Assembly: GCF_000820085.1 (NCBI RefSeq)
Contig: NZ_CDBN01000036.1
Coordinates: 1 to 64,000, forward strand
Length of the DNA stretch: 64,000 nucleotides
From: Aeromonas sanarellii
GTDB lineage: Bacteria; Pseudomonadota; Gammaproteobacteria; Enterobacterales; Aeromonadaceae
Reading direction: 5' to 3'
A program made the position numbers and the translations under genes. The notes under the pieces are model-generated. The model was not told the DNA's origin. It saw nothing but the letters and a program-made list of their open reading frames with translations, and searched no databases. Below, piece by piece: positions 27,964 to 38,975 of the stretch; within the stretch, counting starts at the first letter, position 1; every line of letters begins with the position of its first letter.

Positions 27964-28998
27964 ATGACAATCTCGCAGCAGGACAACCCCCTCCAGTCAC
28001 ACGAAGTGAGCCAGCTCTACGCCATCTTCACGGCACTGCCGACCGGCGTGCTGCTGCTCGACGGCGAGGGGCTGATCACCCGCGCCAACCCGGCGGCCCA
28101 AGCCTTGCTCGGGGAACCGCTGGAGGGCCTCTTCTGGCGCCATATTATCGCCCGCTGCTTCCAGCCCAGGGAAGACGACGGCCACGAGATCTCCCTGCGA
28201 GACGGGCGTCGGGTCCAGCTCTCGACCCAGCCGCTGCCGGATCAGCCCGGCCAGCTGGTGTTCATCACCGATCTGACCGAGACCCGCCAGTTGCAGGACA
28301 GGGTCAACCACATGAAGCGGCTGTCCGCCCTTGGCAACATGGCCGCCTCCCTGGCGCACCAGATCCGCACCCCTCTCTCCGCCGCCATGCTCTACGCGGC
28401 CAACCTGGCGAACCGCACCCTGAAGCCCGAGTCCCGCAGCCAGTTCCAGCAAAAACTGATGGCGCGCCTGCAGGATCTCGAGAAGCAGATCAACGACATC
28501 CTGCTGTTTGCCCGCAACGGTGACAACCAGGTGGTGGCCCCCATCTCGGTCCAGGGGCTGCTGGCGGAGGTGCAGGCCGGTGCCGAGGCCTTCTGCCAGC
28601 AGCAGGGCTGTGCCCTGCACCTTGAGGTGCCGGAGCCGGATCTCTGCCTGCTCGCCAACAGCAGCGCCCTGGCGGGCGCCATCAACAACCTCATCGCCAA
28701 CGCGCGCCAGGCCGGCGCCGATTCGCTGCTGGTGAGCGCGGTGCGCAGCGGCAACCGGGTGGAGATGCGCGTGCTCGACAACGGCAAGGGGATGCCTGCG
28801 GCCTTGCTCGGCCAGATCTTCGAACCCTTCTTCACCACCCGCTCCCAGGGCACAGGCCTTGGGCTCGCCGTGGTGCAATCCGTGGTGCGTGCCCACCAGG
28901 GGGAGGTCAGCGTGGCCTCTGTCCCCGGTGAGGGCACCTGCTTTACCCTGTCGTTCCCCCTGCATCAGCAAGCGGTGCAGCTCGGAGGTGTAGCATGA
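27964..28998 (+). CDS. flrB: Flagellar sensor kinase FlrB
   Basis: A 344-residue soluble histidine kinase: PAS-like domain (about 15-105; GVLLLDGEGLITRANPAAQ), H box with the phospho-His (SLAHQIRTPLSAA, about 130), N box (NNLIANARQAG) and G boxes (DNGKGM, GTGLGLAV). No membrane segment is seen, as in Vibrio FlrB. It phosphorylates FlrC to switch on class III flagellar genes. Its stop overlaps flrC (ATGA). Confidence 0.93.
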   Translation: MTISQQDNPLQSHEVSQLYAIFTALPTGVLLLDGEGLITRANPAAQALLGEPLEGLFWRHIIARCFQPREDDGHEISLRDGRRVQLSTQPLPDQPGQLVFITDLTETRQLQDRVNHMKRLSALGNMAASLAHQIRTPLSAAMLYAANLANRTLKPESRSQFQQKLMARLQDLEKQINDILLFARNGDNQVVAPISVQGLLAEVQAGAEAFCQQQGCALHLEVPEPDLCLLANSSALAGAINNLIANARQAGADSLLVSAVRSGNRVEMRVLDNGKGMPAALLGQIFEPFFTTRSQGTGLGLAVVQSVVRAHQGEVSVASVPGEGTCFTLSFPLHQQAVQLGGVA

Positions 28999-30329
28999 CC
29001 CAGGCTCGTATTCTGGTGGTGGAAGATGACAACGGCCTGCGCGAGGCCCTGGTGGACACCCTGCTGCTCGGTGGCTATGAGTGCCGCGAGGTGGACAGCG
29101 GTGAGCGGGCCCTGCTGGCCCTGTCGCGCCAGCGTTTCGACATGGTGATCTCCGACATCCAGATGGGAGGCATGGATGGCCTCACCCTGCTGGCCAATAT
29201 CCGCCAGCAATATCCCCAGGTGCCTGTGCTCCTGATGACCGCCTACGCCAACATCGACGGCGCGGTGCGCGCCATGCGCGAGGGGGCCATCGACTACCTG
29301 GCCAAGCCCTTCTCCCCCGAGGTGCTGCTCAACCAGGTCAGCCGCTATGTGCCGGCCCAGAAGGTGGAGAGGCGGGCCGTGGTATACGGGGATCCCAGGA
29401 CCGCCGAGCTGTTCCAGCTGGCGACCCGGGTCGCCAGGAGCGAGGCCACCGTGATGGTGACCGGCCCGAGCGGGACGGGGAAGGAGGTGCTGGCCCGCTA
29501 CATTCACGACAACTCCAGCCGTGCCGAGCAGGCCTTCGTTGCCATCAACTGCGCCGCCATTCCGGAGAACATGCTGGAGGCGACCCTGTTCGGCTACGAG
29601 AAGGGGGCCTTCACCGGGGCAGTGCAGGGGTGTCCCGGCAAGTTCGAGCAGGCCCAGGGAGGCACACTCCTGCTCGACGAGATCACCGAGATGGATCTGG
29701 GGCTCCAGGCCAAGCTGCTGCGGGTCTTGCAGGAGAAAGAGGTGGAGCGGCTCGGCAGCCGCAAGATGATCCCCCTCGATGTGCGGGTCATCGCCACCAG
29801 CAACCGGGATCTGAAAAAAGCGGTGCAGGACGGGTTGTTCCGCGAGGATCTCTACTACCGCCTCAACGTCTTCCCCCTGCGCTGGACCGCGCTCTGGGAG
29901 CGTCCGGGGGACATTCTGCCCCTGGCGGAGCATCTGCTGGCGCTTCACGCCAGCCAGATGGGGCTGCCGACGCCGCGGCTCGCGGAGGAGGCCCGAGAGC
30001 GTCTGATGGCCCACTCCTGGCCCGGTAACGTGCGCGAGCTCGACAACGTGGTGCAGCGCGCCCTGATCCTCTGTCCAGACGGGCTCATCGGGTGCGAGCA
30101 CCTGATCCTGGAGGAGACGGACGAGACGCTGGTACGCCCCCTCGAGCGGCTGTCGGGGGAGGGGCTCGGCGGCGAGCTCAAGCTGCAGGAGCACCAGATC
30201 ATCCTGGACACCCTGCAGGAGTGCAATGGCAGTCGCAAGGCGGTGGCCGACAAGCTCGGCATCAGCCCGCGTACCCTGCGCTACAAGCTGGCCCAGATGC
30301 GTGACGCCGGCATAGAGCTGCCCGCCTAG
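28995..30329 (+). CDS. flrC: Flagellar sigma-54 response regulator FlrC
   Basis: A 444-residue NtrC-family regulator: receiver domain with phospho-acceptor Asp in VISDIQMGGMDG (about residue 54), AAA+ domain with GPSGTGKE, GAFTGA and GGTLLLDEITE, and a Fis-type C-terminal helix-turn-helix (RKAVADKLGISPRTLRYKL). It activates class III promoters such as that of flgB. Coupled to flrB by a four-base overlap. Confidence 0.94.
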   Translation: MTQARILVVEDDNGLREALVDTLLLGGYECREVDSGERALLALSRQRFDMVISDIQMGGMDGLTLLANIRQQYPQVPVLLMTAYANIDGAVRAMREGAIDYLAKPFSPEVLLNQVSRYVPAQKVERRAVVYGDPRTAELFQLATRVARSEATVMVTGPSGTGKEVLARYIHDNSSRAEQAFVAINCAAIPENMLEATLFGYEKGAFTGAVQGCPGKFEQAQGGTLLLDEITEMDLGLQAKLLRVLQEKEVERLGSRKMIPLDVRVIATSNRDLKKAVQDGLFREDLYYRLNVFPLRWTALWERPGDILPLAEHLLALHASQMGLPTPRLAEEARERLMAHSWPGNVRELDNVVQRALILCPDGLIGCEHLILEETDETLVRPLERLSGEGLGGELKLQEHQIILDTLQECNGSRKAVADKLGISPRTLRYKLAQMRDAGIELPA

Positions 30330-30397
30330 GCTTGATGCCGGTGCCATGGCCTTGCCGGTCCGGCTCGATTATCATGGGCCCCTGACGATCGGAATCC

Positions 30398-30425
30398 GGC
30401 TCCCTGCGATCCTGTGCGGGGAGCC
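30398..30425 (+). promoter_or_regulatory. Hairpin directly upstream of ybgI
   Basis: GGCTCCCTGC and GCGGGGAGCC pair with one G-U, eight-base loop. It ends six bases before the ybgI ribosome-binding site TAGGAG. No T-run, so it may be an mRNA structure rather than the flrC terminator. Confidence 0.4.
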
Positions 30426-30441
30426 CTGTTAGGAGACGCCC

Positions 30442-31203
30442 ATGATCTCTCATCGAAAACTGGAAAGCCTGCTCAACCACCTGCTCGAACCCCATGCCAT
30501 CAAGGACTACTGCCCCAACGGCCTGCAGGTGGAGGGGCGCGAGCGCATTCGCAAGGTGGTGACCGGTGTGACCGCCAGCCAGGCCCTGATCGATGCGGCC
30601 GTGGCCGCCGATGCCGACGCCATCCTGGTTCACCACGGCTACTTCTGGAGCGGCGAGCCGGCCCAGATCACCGGCATGAAACAGCGCCGCCTCAAGACCC
30701 TGCTGACCCACGACATCAACCTGTTCGCCTATCACCTGCCCCTGGATGTGCACCCCGAGGTGGGCAACAACGCCCAGCTCGCCAGGCTGCTCGGCATCAA
30801 GGTGCGTCGCGGCCTCGAACCCTGGAACAGCAAGAGCGTCGCCATGGTGGGCAAGCTGGAAGAGCCCATGAGCGGGGCCGACTTTGCCAGGCTCATCGCC
30901 GAGCGCCTCGGCCGCGAGCCGCTTCATTGCGGCGACAGCGGGCCCGAGCTCATCCGCTCCGTGGCCTGGTGCACCGGCGGTGGCCAGAGCTACATCAGCC
31001 AGGCGGCGGAGCAGGGCATAGACGCCTTCATCTCCGGCGAAGCCTCGGAGCAGACCATTCACACCGCCCGGGAGATGGGCATGCACTTCTACGCCGCAGG
31101 CCACCACGCCACCGAGCGCTACGGCGTCAAGGCGCTGGGAGAGTGGCTCGCCACCGTACACGGGCTGGAGGTCACCTTTATCGATATCGACAATCCGGTG
31201 TAG
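30442..31203 (+). CDS. ybgI: Nif3-family dinuclear metal protein YbgI
   Basis: A 253-residue Nif3/YbgI protein. Metal-ligand motifs: LVHHGYFW (about residue 65), YHLPLDVHPEVGNN (about 98) and AGHHATERYG near the C-terminus. Members form hexameric rings with two metals per subunit; the reaction is not firmly known. A strong TTAGGAG precedes the ATG at 30442. It stands alone between flrC and a bidirectional terminator. Confidence 0.92.
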   Translation: MISHRKLESLLNHLLEPHAIKDYCPNGLQVEGRERIRKVVTGVTASQALIDAAVAADADAILVHHGYFWSGEPAQITGMKQRRLKTLLTHDINLFAYHLPLDVHPEVGNNAQLARLLGIKVRRGLEPWNSKSVAMVGKLEEPMSGADFARLIAERLGREPLHCGDSGPELIRSVAWCTGGGQSYISQAAEQGIDAFISGEASEQTIHTAREMGMHFYAAGHHATERYGVKALGEWLATVHGLEVTFIDIDNPV

Positions 31204-31205
31204 GG

Positions 31206-31233
31206 CCGATTAGCCGCGCAGCGGCGTAATCGG
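31206..31233. repeat. REP-like palindrome after ybgI
   Basis: CCGATTA at 31206 and TAATCGG at 31227 enclose GCCGC/GCGGC arms, making an imperfect 12-bp stem. It begins three bases after the ybgI stop. The form resembles dispersed extragenic palindromes of gammaproteobacteria; only one copy is in this window, so dispersal is not shown. Confidence 0.45.
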
Positions 31234-31269
31234 ACGTGATGGCAGCAATTGCGCAGGTAGATAGAAATG

Positions 31270-31295
31270 ACAAGGGAGGCCTAAGCCTCCCTTGT
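31270..31295. terminator. Bidirectional terminator between ybgI and purN
   Basis: ACAAGGGAGGC, loop CTAA, GCCTCCCTTGT is a perfect 11-bp stem with moderately T-rich flanks on both strands. It separates the convergent ybgI and purN. Confidence 0.75.
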
Positions 31296-31317
31296 TGTGT
31301 CTTACTACTGCTAGCGG

Positions 31318-31956
31318 TTACTCGCTGGCATAGCCTGCCAGGCCAAGCTGCTTGCCATCGAGGAAGGCAGACCCTTCTCGCATCTGCAAGCGCCCCTCGC
31401 AGAACCACTGCACCACCAGGGGGTAGATGCAGTGCTCCTGGACCTGGACCCGGGCAGCGACCTCGTCGGCGCTGTCCCCCTCGAAGATGGGCACGCGAGC
31501 CTGCAGGATCACCGGGCCGCCGTCCAGCTCCTCGGTGACGAAGTGGACGCTGGCGCCGTGCTCGTCGTCACCGGCCTCGATGGCGCGCTGGTGGGTGTGC
31601 AGCCCCTGGTACTTCGGCAGCAGGGAGGGGTGGATGTTGATCATCCGTCCGGCGAAGTGGCGCACCAGATCGCCGCTCAGGATCCGCATAAAGCCGGCCA
31701 GCACCACCAGATCCGGCTGGTAGTCCTGCATCAGGGCCAGCAGGGCGGCATCATATTCCTCCCGGCTGGCGAACTGCTGCTGGGACAGGATGGCGGTGGC
31801 CACCCCCGCCTCTTTGGTGCGAACCAGACCATAGGCATCGGCCCTGTTGCTGATGACGCCCACCACCTGGCCTGCAATCTTGCCGCTGGCACAGCCGTCG
31901 AGGATCGCCTGCAGGTTGCTGCCGCTGCCGGAGATCAGAACCAGGATCCGCATCAT
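31318..31956 (-). CDS. purN: Phosphoribosylglycinamide formyltransferase PurN
   Basis: A 212-residue GAR transformylase: [17 protein letters not shown] at the start and the catalytic Asn-His-Asp set ([26 protein letters not shown]). It transfers a formyl group from 10-formyl-THF to GAR in purine synthesis. Its ATG overlaps the purM stop (ATGA). The C-terminus (LAGYASE) ends near the terminator at 31270. Confidence 0.95.
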   Translation of the reverse strand: MMRILVLISGSGSNLQAILDGCASGKIAGQVVGVISNRADAYGLVRTKEAGVATAILSQQQFASREEYDAALLALMQDYQPDLVVLAGFMRILSGDLVRHFAGRMINIHPSLLPKYQGLHTHQRAIEAGDDEHGASVHFVTEELDGGPVILQARVPIFEGDSADEVAARVQVQEHCIYPLVVQWFCEGRLQMREGSAFLDGKQLGLAGYASE

Positions 31957-32990
31957 TTGATGATGACCTGCTCCTCGCCATCGGCCGCCTTGGCGATGTG
32001 GCCGATGTGCCAGGCGTTCTCGCCTTCCGCCTTGAGCAGGGCCAGGGCCTTGTCCAGCTGATCCGCCGGCAGGGCGATGATCATGCCGACGCCGCAGTTG
32101 AAGGTGCGATACATCTCGTGGCGGGTGACGTTGCCGGCCTGCTGCAGCCAGCTGAACACCGCCGGCCACTGCCAGCTCTGCTCGTCGATCACCGCCTGGG
32201 TATTGGCGGGCAGCACGCGGGGGATGTTCTCCCAGAAGCCGCCGCCTGTGATGTGGGACAGGGCGTGGATCTCGCACTCCTCGATGAGCTTGAGCACGGG
32301 CTTGACGTAGATGCGGGTCGGCTCCAGCAGGGCGTTGGCCAGGGTGGTGTCACCCAGCGGCTGGTGGACGTCTGCCTTGGAGACTTCCAGGATCTTGCGA
32401 ATGAGGGAGAAGCCGTTGGAGTGGGGGCCGCTCGCGGCCAGGGCGATCAGGGCATCCCCTTCGCCGACCTTGCTGCCGTCGATGATCTCGCTCTTCTCCA
32501 CCACGCCGACGCAGAAACCGGCGATGTCGTAGTCTTCCCCTTCATACATGCCGGGCATCTCGGCGGTCTCGCCACCCACCAGGGCGCAGCCGGACTGCTC
32601 GCAGCCGACGCCGATGCCGGTGACCACGGCCGCGGCGGTGTCCACGTCCAGCTTGCCGGTGGCATAGTAGTCGAGGAAGAAGAGGGGCTCGGCGCCCTGG
32701 ACGATGAGGTCGTTGACGCACATGGCCACCAGATCGATCCCCACGGTGTCATGCTTCTTCAGATCGATGGCCAGACGCAGCTTGGTGCCCACCCCGTCGG
32801 TACCGGAGACCAGTACCGGTTCCTTGTAGCCTGCAGGGATTTGACACAGGGCCCCAAAGCCGCCAAGACCACCAAGGACTTCAGGACGACGAGTGCGCTT
32901 TGACACGCCCTTGATACGTTCAACCAGTGCATTGCCGGCATCGATATCCACGCCAGCATCCTTGTAGCTCAGTGAGGTTTTGTCAGTCAC
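31953..32990 (-). CDS. purM: Phosphoribosylformylglycinamidine cyclo-ligase PurM
   Basis: A 345-residue AIR synthetase. It opens [22 protein letters not shown] and carries [17 protein letters not shown]-binding [12 protein letters not shown] and a C-terminal GVGMIIAL. It closes the imidazole ring (FGAM to AIR). It forms the purMN operon, divergent from upp, as in E. coli. A candidate PurR site lies in the shared upstream region. Confidence 0.96.
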   Translation of the reverse strand: MTDKTSLSYKDAGVDIDAGNALVERIKGVSKRTRRPEVLGGLGGFGALCQIPAGYKEPVLVSGTDGVGTKLRLAIDLKKHDTVGIDLVAMCVNDLIVQGAEPLFFLDYYATGKLDVDTAAAVVTGIGVGCEQSGCALVGGETAEMPGMYEGEDYDIAGFCVGVVEKSEIIDGSKVGEGDALIALAASGPHSNGFSLIRKILEVSKADVHQPLGDTTLANALLEPTRIYVKPVLKLIEECEIHALSHITGGGFWENIPRVLPANTQAVIDEQSWQWPAVFSWLQQAGNVTRHEMYRTFNCGVGMIIALPADQLDKALALLKAEGENAWHIGHIAKAADGEEQVIIK

Positions 32991-33066
32991 GCGTATTCCC
33001 CGTCATATAAAGAAGTGGAGGGTAAAATTCGGGGCGTATTCTATCAGTGGGCAGGGAAAAGCAGAA

Positions 33067-33082
33067 AGAAAATCGTTTGCGC
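33067..33082. promoter_or_regulatory. Candidate PurR operator between purM and upp
   Basis: The 16-mer AGAAAATCGTTTGCGC matches the inverted PurR consensus (ACGAAAACGTTTGCGT) strongly in its right half (CGTTTGCG) and partly in its left. Position in front of purMN supports it; the left half-site deviates. Confidence 0.45.
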
Positions 33083-33166
33083 GTTTTTGGATGGAAAAGC
33101 TCTACAAGGGGCGGCTTTTGTTGTATCATTCCGCGATTTTTTTGGCGGCAGTTAGAGGAGATAATA

Positions 33167-33793
33167 ATGAAAGTCGTTGAAGTCAAACACCCCCTGGTCA
33201 AGCACAAGATCGGCCTGATGCGCGAAGGCGACATCAGCACCAAGCGTTTCCGTGAACTGGCCAAGGAAGTGGGCAGTTTGTTGACCTACGAAGCGACCTC
33301 TGACTTCGAAACCGAGAAAGTTACCATCGATGGCTGGAACGGGCCAGTGGAAGTTGACCAGATCAAGGGCAAGAAGGTCACCGTCGTGCCCATCCTGCGT
33401 GCCGGCCTCGGCATGATGGACGGCGTGCTGGAACACATGCCGAGCGCCCGCGTCAGCGTGGTCGGCATCTACCGCGACGAAGAGACCCTGCAGCCGGTCC
33501 CCTACTTCGAGAAGATCGTCAGCAACATCGAAGAGCGTCTGGCCCTGGTGATCGACCCCATGCTTGCCACCGGCGGCTCCATGATCGCCACCATCGATCT
33601 GCTGAAGAAGAAGGGCTGCCAGTCCATCAAGGTGCTGGTGCTGGTTGCCGCCCCCGAAGGGATCAAGGCGCTGGAAGCGGCCCACCCGGATGTGGAGCTC
33701 TACTGCGCCGCCGTCGATCAGGGCCTGAACGAGAAGGGCTACATTGTCCCGGGTCTGGGCGATGCCGGTGACAAGATATTCGGCACCAAATAA
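33167..33793 (+). CDS. upp: Uracil phosphoribosyltransferase Upp
   Basis: A 208-residue UPRTase with the PRPP-binding loop [10 protein letters not shown] (about residue 130) and uracil-binding [18 protein letters not shown] at the C-terminus. It salvages uracil to UMP. The ATG at 33167 follows AGAGGAG and matches the family start [14 protein letters not shown]. It diverges from purMN; no uraA permease follows here. Confidence 0.96.
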   Translation: MKVVEVKHPLVKHKIGLMREGDISTKRFRELAKEVGSLLTYEATSDFETEKVTIDGWNGPVEVDQIKGKKVTVVPILRAGLGMMDGVLEHMPSARVSVVGIYRDEETLQPVPYFEKIVSNIEERLALVIDPMLATGGSMIATIDLLKKKGCQSIKVLVLVAAPEGIKALEAAHPDVELYCAAVDQGLNEKGYIVPGLGDAGDKIFGTK

Positions 33794-33808
33794 GTCCTGA
33801 TGTCATCG

Positions 33809-33857
33809 GCGCTCTTTCAAAAAGAGCGCAAGCGAAGCCGGCCTCTCGCCGGCTTCG
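33809..33857 (+). terminator. Tandem hairpins after upp
   Basis: GCGCTCTTT/AAAGAGCGC (33809-33829, loop CAA) is followed by CGAAGCCGGC/GCCGGCTTCG (33833-33857, loop CTCTC) and a weak T-stretch. Likely the end of the upp transcript. Confidence 0.7.
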
Positions 33858-33940
33858 TGGTTTATGCCCCCCGCCGGCTTGCTGCCACCTGGGCCTTGCC
33901 GCTACCATAAGCACCATCCCCCATTTCGAGAATCTTCTTT

Positions 33941-34969
33941 ATGCTGAAACGCTTAGCGATGCTCTTCTGCTGCTGTCTGCCATTCGTGGCGTCGGCCGCC
34001 CAGGTGACTGACCTCTATCAGGGCAAGGCACCCACCAGCGGCGACATGACGGCCGCTCAGGCTCAGGCCCTGGGGGATGTGCTTGTCAAGGTGACGGGCA
34101 AGCGGGACATCCTGACCCAGCCGGACGTGGTCAAGGCGCTGGCCGCGCCCGGTGACTATGTGCAGCACTACGGTTATCAGGACGTGGGGCCGGTGAAGTT
34201 TCTCAAGGCCGATTTCGACGTGGCCAAGGTCAACGCCCTGGTCGCCCAGAGCAAGTTTGCCCTGCTGGGCCCCGTGCGCCCTCAGTTGGGCGTCTGGCTG
34301 GTTGTCGACGAAGGAGAGCGCCGCATCCTGCCAGATCAGTCCGGCGATGGCTGGGCCGCCGCCCTGCGTACCCAGGCCCAGGCCATGGGGCTGCCCATCA
34401 GCATCCCGCTGATGGATCTCGACGACAACATGGCGGTCAACGCCACCGACGTCTGGGGTCGCTTCGCCGATCCCGTGCTCAAGGCGAGCCAGCGTTATGG
34501 CGCCGAAATGGTGGTGCTGGGCAAGCTGACGCCGGAGGGAGAGAGCTGGAGCATCGACTGGGGCCTCTATGGCGTCAAGCCGGGTGCCCAGGCGGGGGAG
34601 CTGACCGAACTGACCAAGGGGTCTGGCTCGGGGTCCCAGGCCGAGGTGGCCAAGGGGTTTGCCGATGCCCTGGCCGGCTGGCTGGTGCAGCAGTACGGCA
34701 CCCGCCTCTCCGGGGTCGCCTCCAACCAGACCCTGGTGGTGGAGGGGTTGTCCGACATCGACGGCATGATCCAGATACAGAAGATGCTGCAAGGCATGGC
34801 CAGCGTCACCAAGGTGGCGATCGGCAAGCTGGAGGGAGACAAGGTCACCTTCAACCTCTCGCTGCAGGGGGACAAGGCGGAGCTGGTGCGGTGTCTGCAG
34901 CTTGAGAGCCGCCTGCGCCAGGTGGAAGACAACGAGAGCGGCCTGCGCTACCAATGGTCGCAGCCCTGA
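33941..34969 (+). CDS. DUF2066 family exported protein
   Basis: A 342-residue protein with signal peptide (MLFCCCLPFVASAA) and a DUF2066 region (AQALGDVLVKVTGKRDI; RPQLGVWLVVDEGERRI). The C-terminal third (VVEGLSDIDGMIQIQKMLQG) resembles a sensory/periplasmic repeat. Members are widespread next to hda in gammaproteobacteria but have no assigned function. It is separated from upp by terminators and from hda by a hairpin. Confidence 0.8.
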   Translation: MLKRLAMLFCCCLPFVASAAQVTDLYQGKAPTSGDMTAAQAQALGDVLVKVTGKRDILTQPDVVKALAAPGDYVQHYGYQDVGPVKFLKADFDVAKVNALVAQSKFALLGPVRPQLGVWLVVDEGERRILPDQSGDGWAAALRTQAQAMGLPISIPLMDLDDNMAVNATDVWGRFADPVLKASQRYGAEMVVLGKLTPEGESWSIDWGLYGVKPGAQAGELTELTKGSGSGSQAEVAKGFADALAGWLVQQYGTRLSGVASNQTLVVEGLSDIDGMIQIQKMLQGMASVTKVAIGKLEGDKVTFNLSLQGDKAELVRCLQLESRLRQVEDNESGLRYQWSQP

Positions 34970-34986
34970 GCTCAGGGGATGTTCCA

Positions 34987-35012
34987 GACCGCCCGGCATG
35001 ACCCGGGCGGTT
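34987..35012 (+). terminator. Hairpin between the DUF2066 gene and hda
   Basis: ACCGCCCGG (34988-34996) pairs with CCGGGCGGT (35003-35011) and is followed by TCTCTAT. A probable weak terminator ahead of hda. Confidence 0.55.
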
Positions 35013-35071
35013 CTCTATCTGCCGCTCTGGTGATACACTTGCCCGCAAATATCACAGTCAAAGCCCAACGA

Positions 35072-35773
35072 GTGAAGCAACCGGCCCAACTGTCTCTCGC
35101 CGTACAACTACCGGATGATGAAACCTTCGTCAGTTTTTATCCCGGCAACAATGCCCATCTGATCACCGCCCTCAAGAACGCGGCCATCGGTCAGGGCTCG
35201 CCCTTCCTCTATTTCTGGGGAGCCAAAGGCTCGGGCCGCTCCCATCTGCTGCACGCCACCTGCGCCGAGGTCAACGCCCGCGACGCCGCCGCTGCCTATC
35301 TCTCCCTCGATCAGTTCGAACAGCTCGACCCCAGCATGCTGGATGCCCTGGAGAGCCTGCCCCTGGTCTGCCTCGACAGCCTGGAGGCGATCGCCGGCAA
35401 CGCCCTGTGGGAGCGGGCCCTGTTCGACTTCTACAACCGCTGGAAGGAGAAGGGAGAGGGGACCCTGGTGGTCACCGGCTGCAGTGCGCCGCGCAAGCTG
35501 GGGTTGCAGCTGCCGGATCTCGCATCCCGCCTGGATTGGGGAGTGAGCTTCCACCTCGATGAGCTCGATGACGAAGGCAAGCTCAGTGCCCTGCAACTGC
35601 GCGCCGAGCTGCGGGGCTTCAAGCTGCCTATCGACGTGGGCCGCTTCCTGCTCAACCGGCTGTCGCGCGACATGCGCACCCTGCTCGCCACCCTCAACCG
35701 GCTCGACAACGCCTCCTTCCGCGCCAAGCGCAAGCTGACCATTCCCTTTGTCAAAGAGATACTCGAGCTCTGA
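35072..35773 (+). CDS. hda: DnaA regulatory inactivator Hda
   Basis: A 233-residue DnaA-like AAA+ protein: QPAQLSLAVQLPDDETF start, Walker A-like WGAKGSGRSHLLHA (about 45), Walker B LVCLDSLEAIAG, and the conserved C-terminus RKLTIPFVKEIL. With the DNA-loaded clamp it makes DnaA hydrolyse ATP, preventing re-initiation. The start is a GTG with a poor ribosome-binding site, inferred from alignment to E. coli Hda (which itself uses a non-ATG start). Weak initiation may keep Hda scarce. Confidence 0.93.
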   Translation: MKQPAQLSLAVQLPDDETFVSFYPGNNAHLITALKNAAIGQGSPFLYFWGAKGSGRSHLLHATCAEVNARDAAAAYLSLDQFEQLDPSMLDALESLPLVCLDSLEAIAGNALWERALFDFYNRWKEKGEGTLVVTGCSAPRKLGLQLPDLASRLDWGVSFHLDELDDEGKLSALQLRAELRGFKLPIDVGRFLLNRLSRDMRTLLATLNRLDNASFRAKRKLTIPFVKEILEL

Positions 35774-35824
35774 GCCCGTCAAGCTGGTTTGAGGCTCGGC
35801 GACGCCGAGGCCACGGATAAAAAG

Positions 35825-35850
35825 AAACCCCGGCCACTGGCCGGGGTTTT
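35825..35850. terminator. Bidirectional terminator after hda
   Basis: AAACCCCGGCC, loop ACT, GGCCGGGGTTT with T residues on the plus side and, from the minus side, TTTCTTTTT. It ends both hda and the aceBA transcript. Confidence 0.88.
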
Positions 35851-35873
35851 GCTATCTCAAGGGATTCTGCTTA

Positions 35874-35965
35874 TCAGTGGAACTGATTTTCTTCGGTCGA
35901 GCCGGTCAGCGCGGTCACCGAGGATTGCCCACCCTGGATAGCTGGCTGAAAGGGTCACCTGGTCG
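35874..35965 (-). repeat. Diverged echo of the aceA 3' end
   Basis: Bases 35874-35940 match the last 67 bases of aceA (35986-36052) at 55 positions, offset by 112; similarity resumes after a short indel to about 35965. Read on the minus strand it encodes the AceA tail with one change (TEENQFH versus TEEDQFH) and its own TGA. Of 21 sense codons, seven differ silently and one changes an amino acid. No start codon opens this frame, so it is not itself a gene. Confidence 0.9.
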
Positions 35966-35985
35966 GCGCCATTCTAGCCATCACC

Positions 35986-37299
35986 TTAGTGGAACTGGTC
36001 CTCTTCGGTGGAGCCCGTTAAAGCGGTCACCGAAGATTGCCCGCCCTGGATGACGGTGGTCACCTTGTCGAAGTAGCCGGTGCCCACCTCCTGCTGGTGC
36101 GCCACGAAGGTGTAGCCCCGCTCGGCGGCCGCGAACTCAGGCTGCTGCACCATCTCGACGTAGTGCTTCATGCCCTCGCCGCGAGCGTACTGGTAGGCCA
36201 GCTCATACATGTGGAACCACATGTTGTGGATGCCCGCGAGGGTGATGAACTGGTACTTGTAGCCCATGTCGGAGAGCTCCTGCTGGAAGCGGGCGATGGT
36301 GGCATCGTCCAGGTTCTTCTTCCAGTTGAAGCTCGGGGAGCAGTTGTAGGCCAGGATCTTGTCCGGGTACTGGGCCTTGATGGCCTCGGCAAACTGGCGC
36401 GCCTCGTCCAGATCCGGCTTGGCGGTCTCGCACCACACCATGTCGGCGTAGGGAGCATAGGCCAGGCCACGGGAGATGGCCTGCTCGATGCCGGCCTGCA
36501 CCTTGTAGAAGCCCTCGCTGGTGCGCTCGCCGGTCAGGAAGCCGGCATCGTAGGGGTCCGCATCCGTGGTCAGCAGATCCGCCGCGTTGGCGTCGGTGCG
36601 GGCGATCACCAGGGTGGTGGTGCCGCAGACGTCCGCCGCGAGGCGGGCCGCGATGAGTTTCTGCACCGCTTCCTGGGTCGGGACCAGCACCTTGCCGCCC
36701 ATGTGGCCGCACTTCTTCACTGAGGCCAGCTGATCCTCGAAGTGGACGCCGGCGGCGCCCGCCTCGATCATCCCCTTCATCAGCTCGAAGGCGTTCAGCA
36801 CGCCGCCGAAGCCGGCTTCCGCATCCGCGACGATGGGCAGGAAGTAGTCGATGAAGCCCTTGTCCTGCGGGCCTACCTTGTTGGCCCACTGGATCTGGTC
36901 GGCACGGGCGAAGGAGTTGTTGATGCGCTCCACCACCGAGGGCACCGAGTTGGCCGGGTAGAGGGACTGATCCGGGTACATGGTGGAGGAGAGGTTGTTG
37001 TCCGCCGCCACCTGCCAGCCGGAGAGGTAGATGGCCTCGATGCCGGCCTTGGCCTGCTGCACCGCCTGACCACCGGTCAGGGCGCCGAGGCAGTTCACAT
37101 AGCCTTTCTTGGCGCCGCCGTGGATCAGTTCCCACAGCTTGTCGGCACCGCGTTGGGCCAGGGTGTGTGCCGGCTGCAGGCTGCCGCGCAGGTTCACCAC
37201 GTCTTCGGCGCTGTAGCCGCGCTTGATCCCTTTCCAGCGGGGGTTTTCTGCCCAGTCTTTCTCGATAGCCTGGATCTGTTGCTCACGGGTCAGTGCCAT
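35986..37299 (-). CDS. aceA: Isocitrate lyase AceA
   Basis: A 437-residue isocitrate lyase with the active-site signature KKCGHMGGK (about residue 195) and the family end [15 protein letters not shown]. It splits isocitrate to glyoxylate and succinate, the first glyoxylate-shunt step for growth on acetate or fatty acids. The ATG at 37299 follows AGAGGGAAC. It lies 68 bases after aceB in an aceBA operon. A hairpin (37347-37362) sits between the two genes. Its 3' end is duplicated downstream. Confidence 0.97.
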   Translation of the reverse strand: MALTREQQIQAIEKDWAENPRWKGIKRGYSAEDVVNLRGSLQPAHTLAQRGADKLWELIHGGAKKGYVNCLGALTGGQAVQQAKAGIEAIYLSGWQVAADNNLSSTMYPDQSLYPANSVPSVVERINNSFARADQIQWANKVGPQDKGFIDYFLPIVADAEAGFGGVLNAFELMKGMIEAGAAGVHFEDQLASVKKCGHMGGKVLVPTQEAVQKLIAARLAADVCGTTTLVIARTDANAADLLTTDADPYDAGFLTGERTSEGFYKVQAGIEQAISRGLAYAPYADMVWCETAKPDLDEARQFAEAIKAQYPDKILAYNCSPSFNWKKNLDDATIARFQQELSDMGYKYQFITLAGIHNMWFHMYELAYQYARGEGMKHYVEMVQQPEFAAAERGYTFVAHQQEVGTGYFDKVTTVIQGGQSSVTALTGSTEEDQFH

Positions 37300-37346
37300 A
37301 TCAGTTCCCTCTTTCATTGATTTCACGTTTCCATTGACTTGTTATG

Positions 37347-37362
37347 GGGCCGTCACCGGCCC
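37347..37362 (-). promoter_or_regulatory. Intercistronic hairpin between aceB and aceA
   Basis: GGGCCG and CGGCCC with a TCAC loop. There is no T-run; it may stabilise or separate the aceB and aceA messages. Short repeats of TCAATG follow before aceA. Confidence 0.35.
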
Positions 37363-37367
37363 GGGTT

Positions 37368-38975
<1,608 letters not shown>

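Noticed and set aside
31206..31233. Possible integration site or transposon end
   Set aside because: Only one palindrome is present, with no target-site duplication or transposase; a REP-like or terminator element is simpler.
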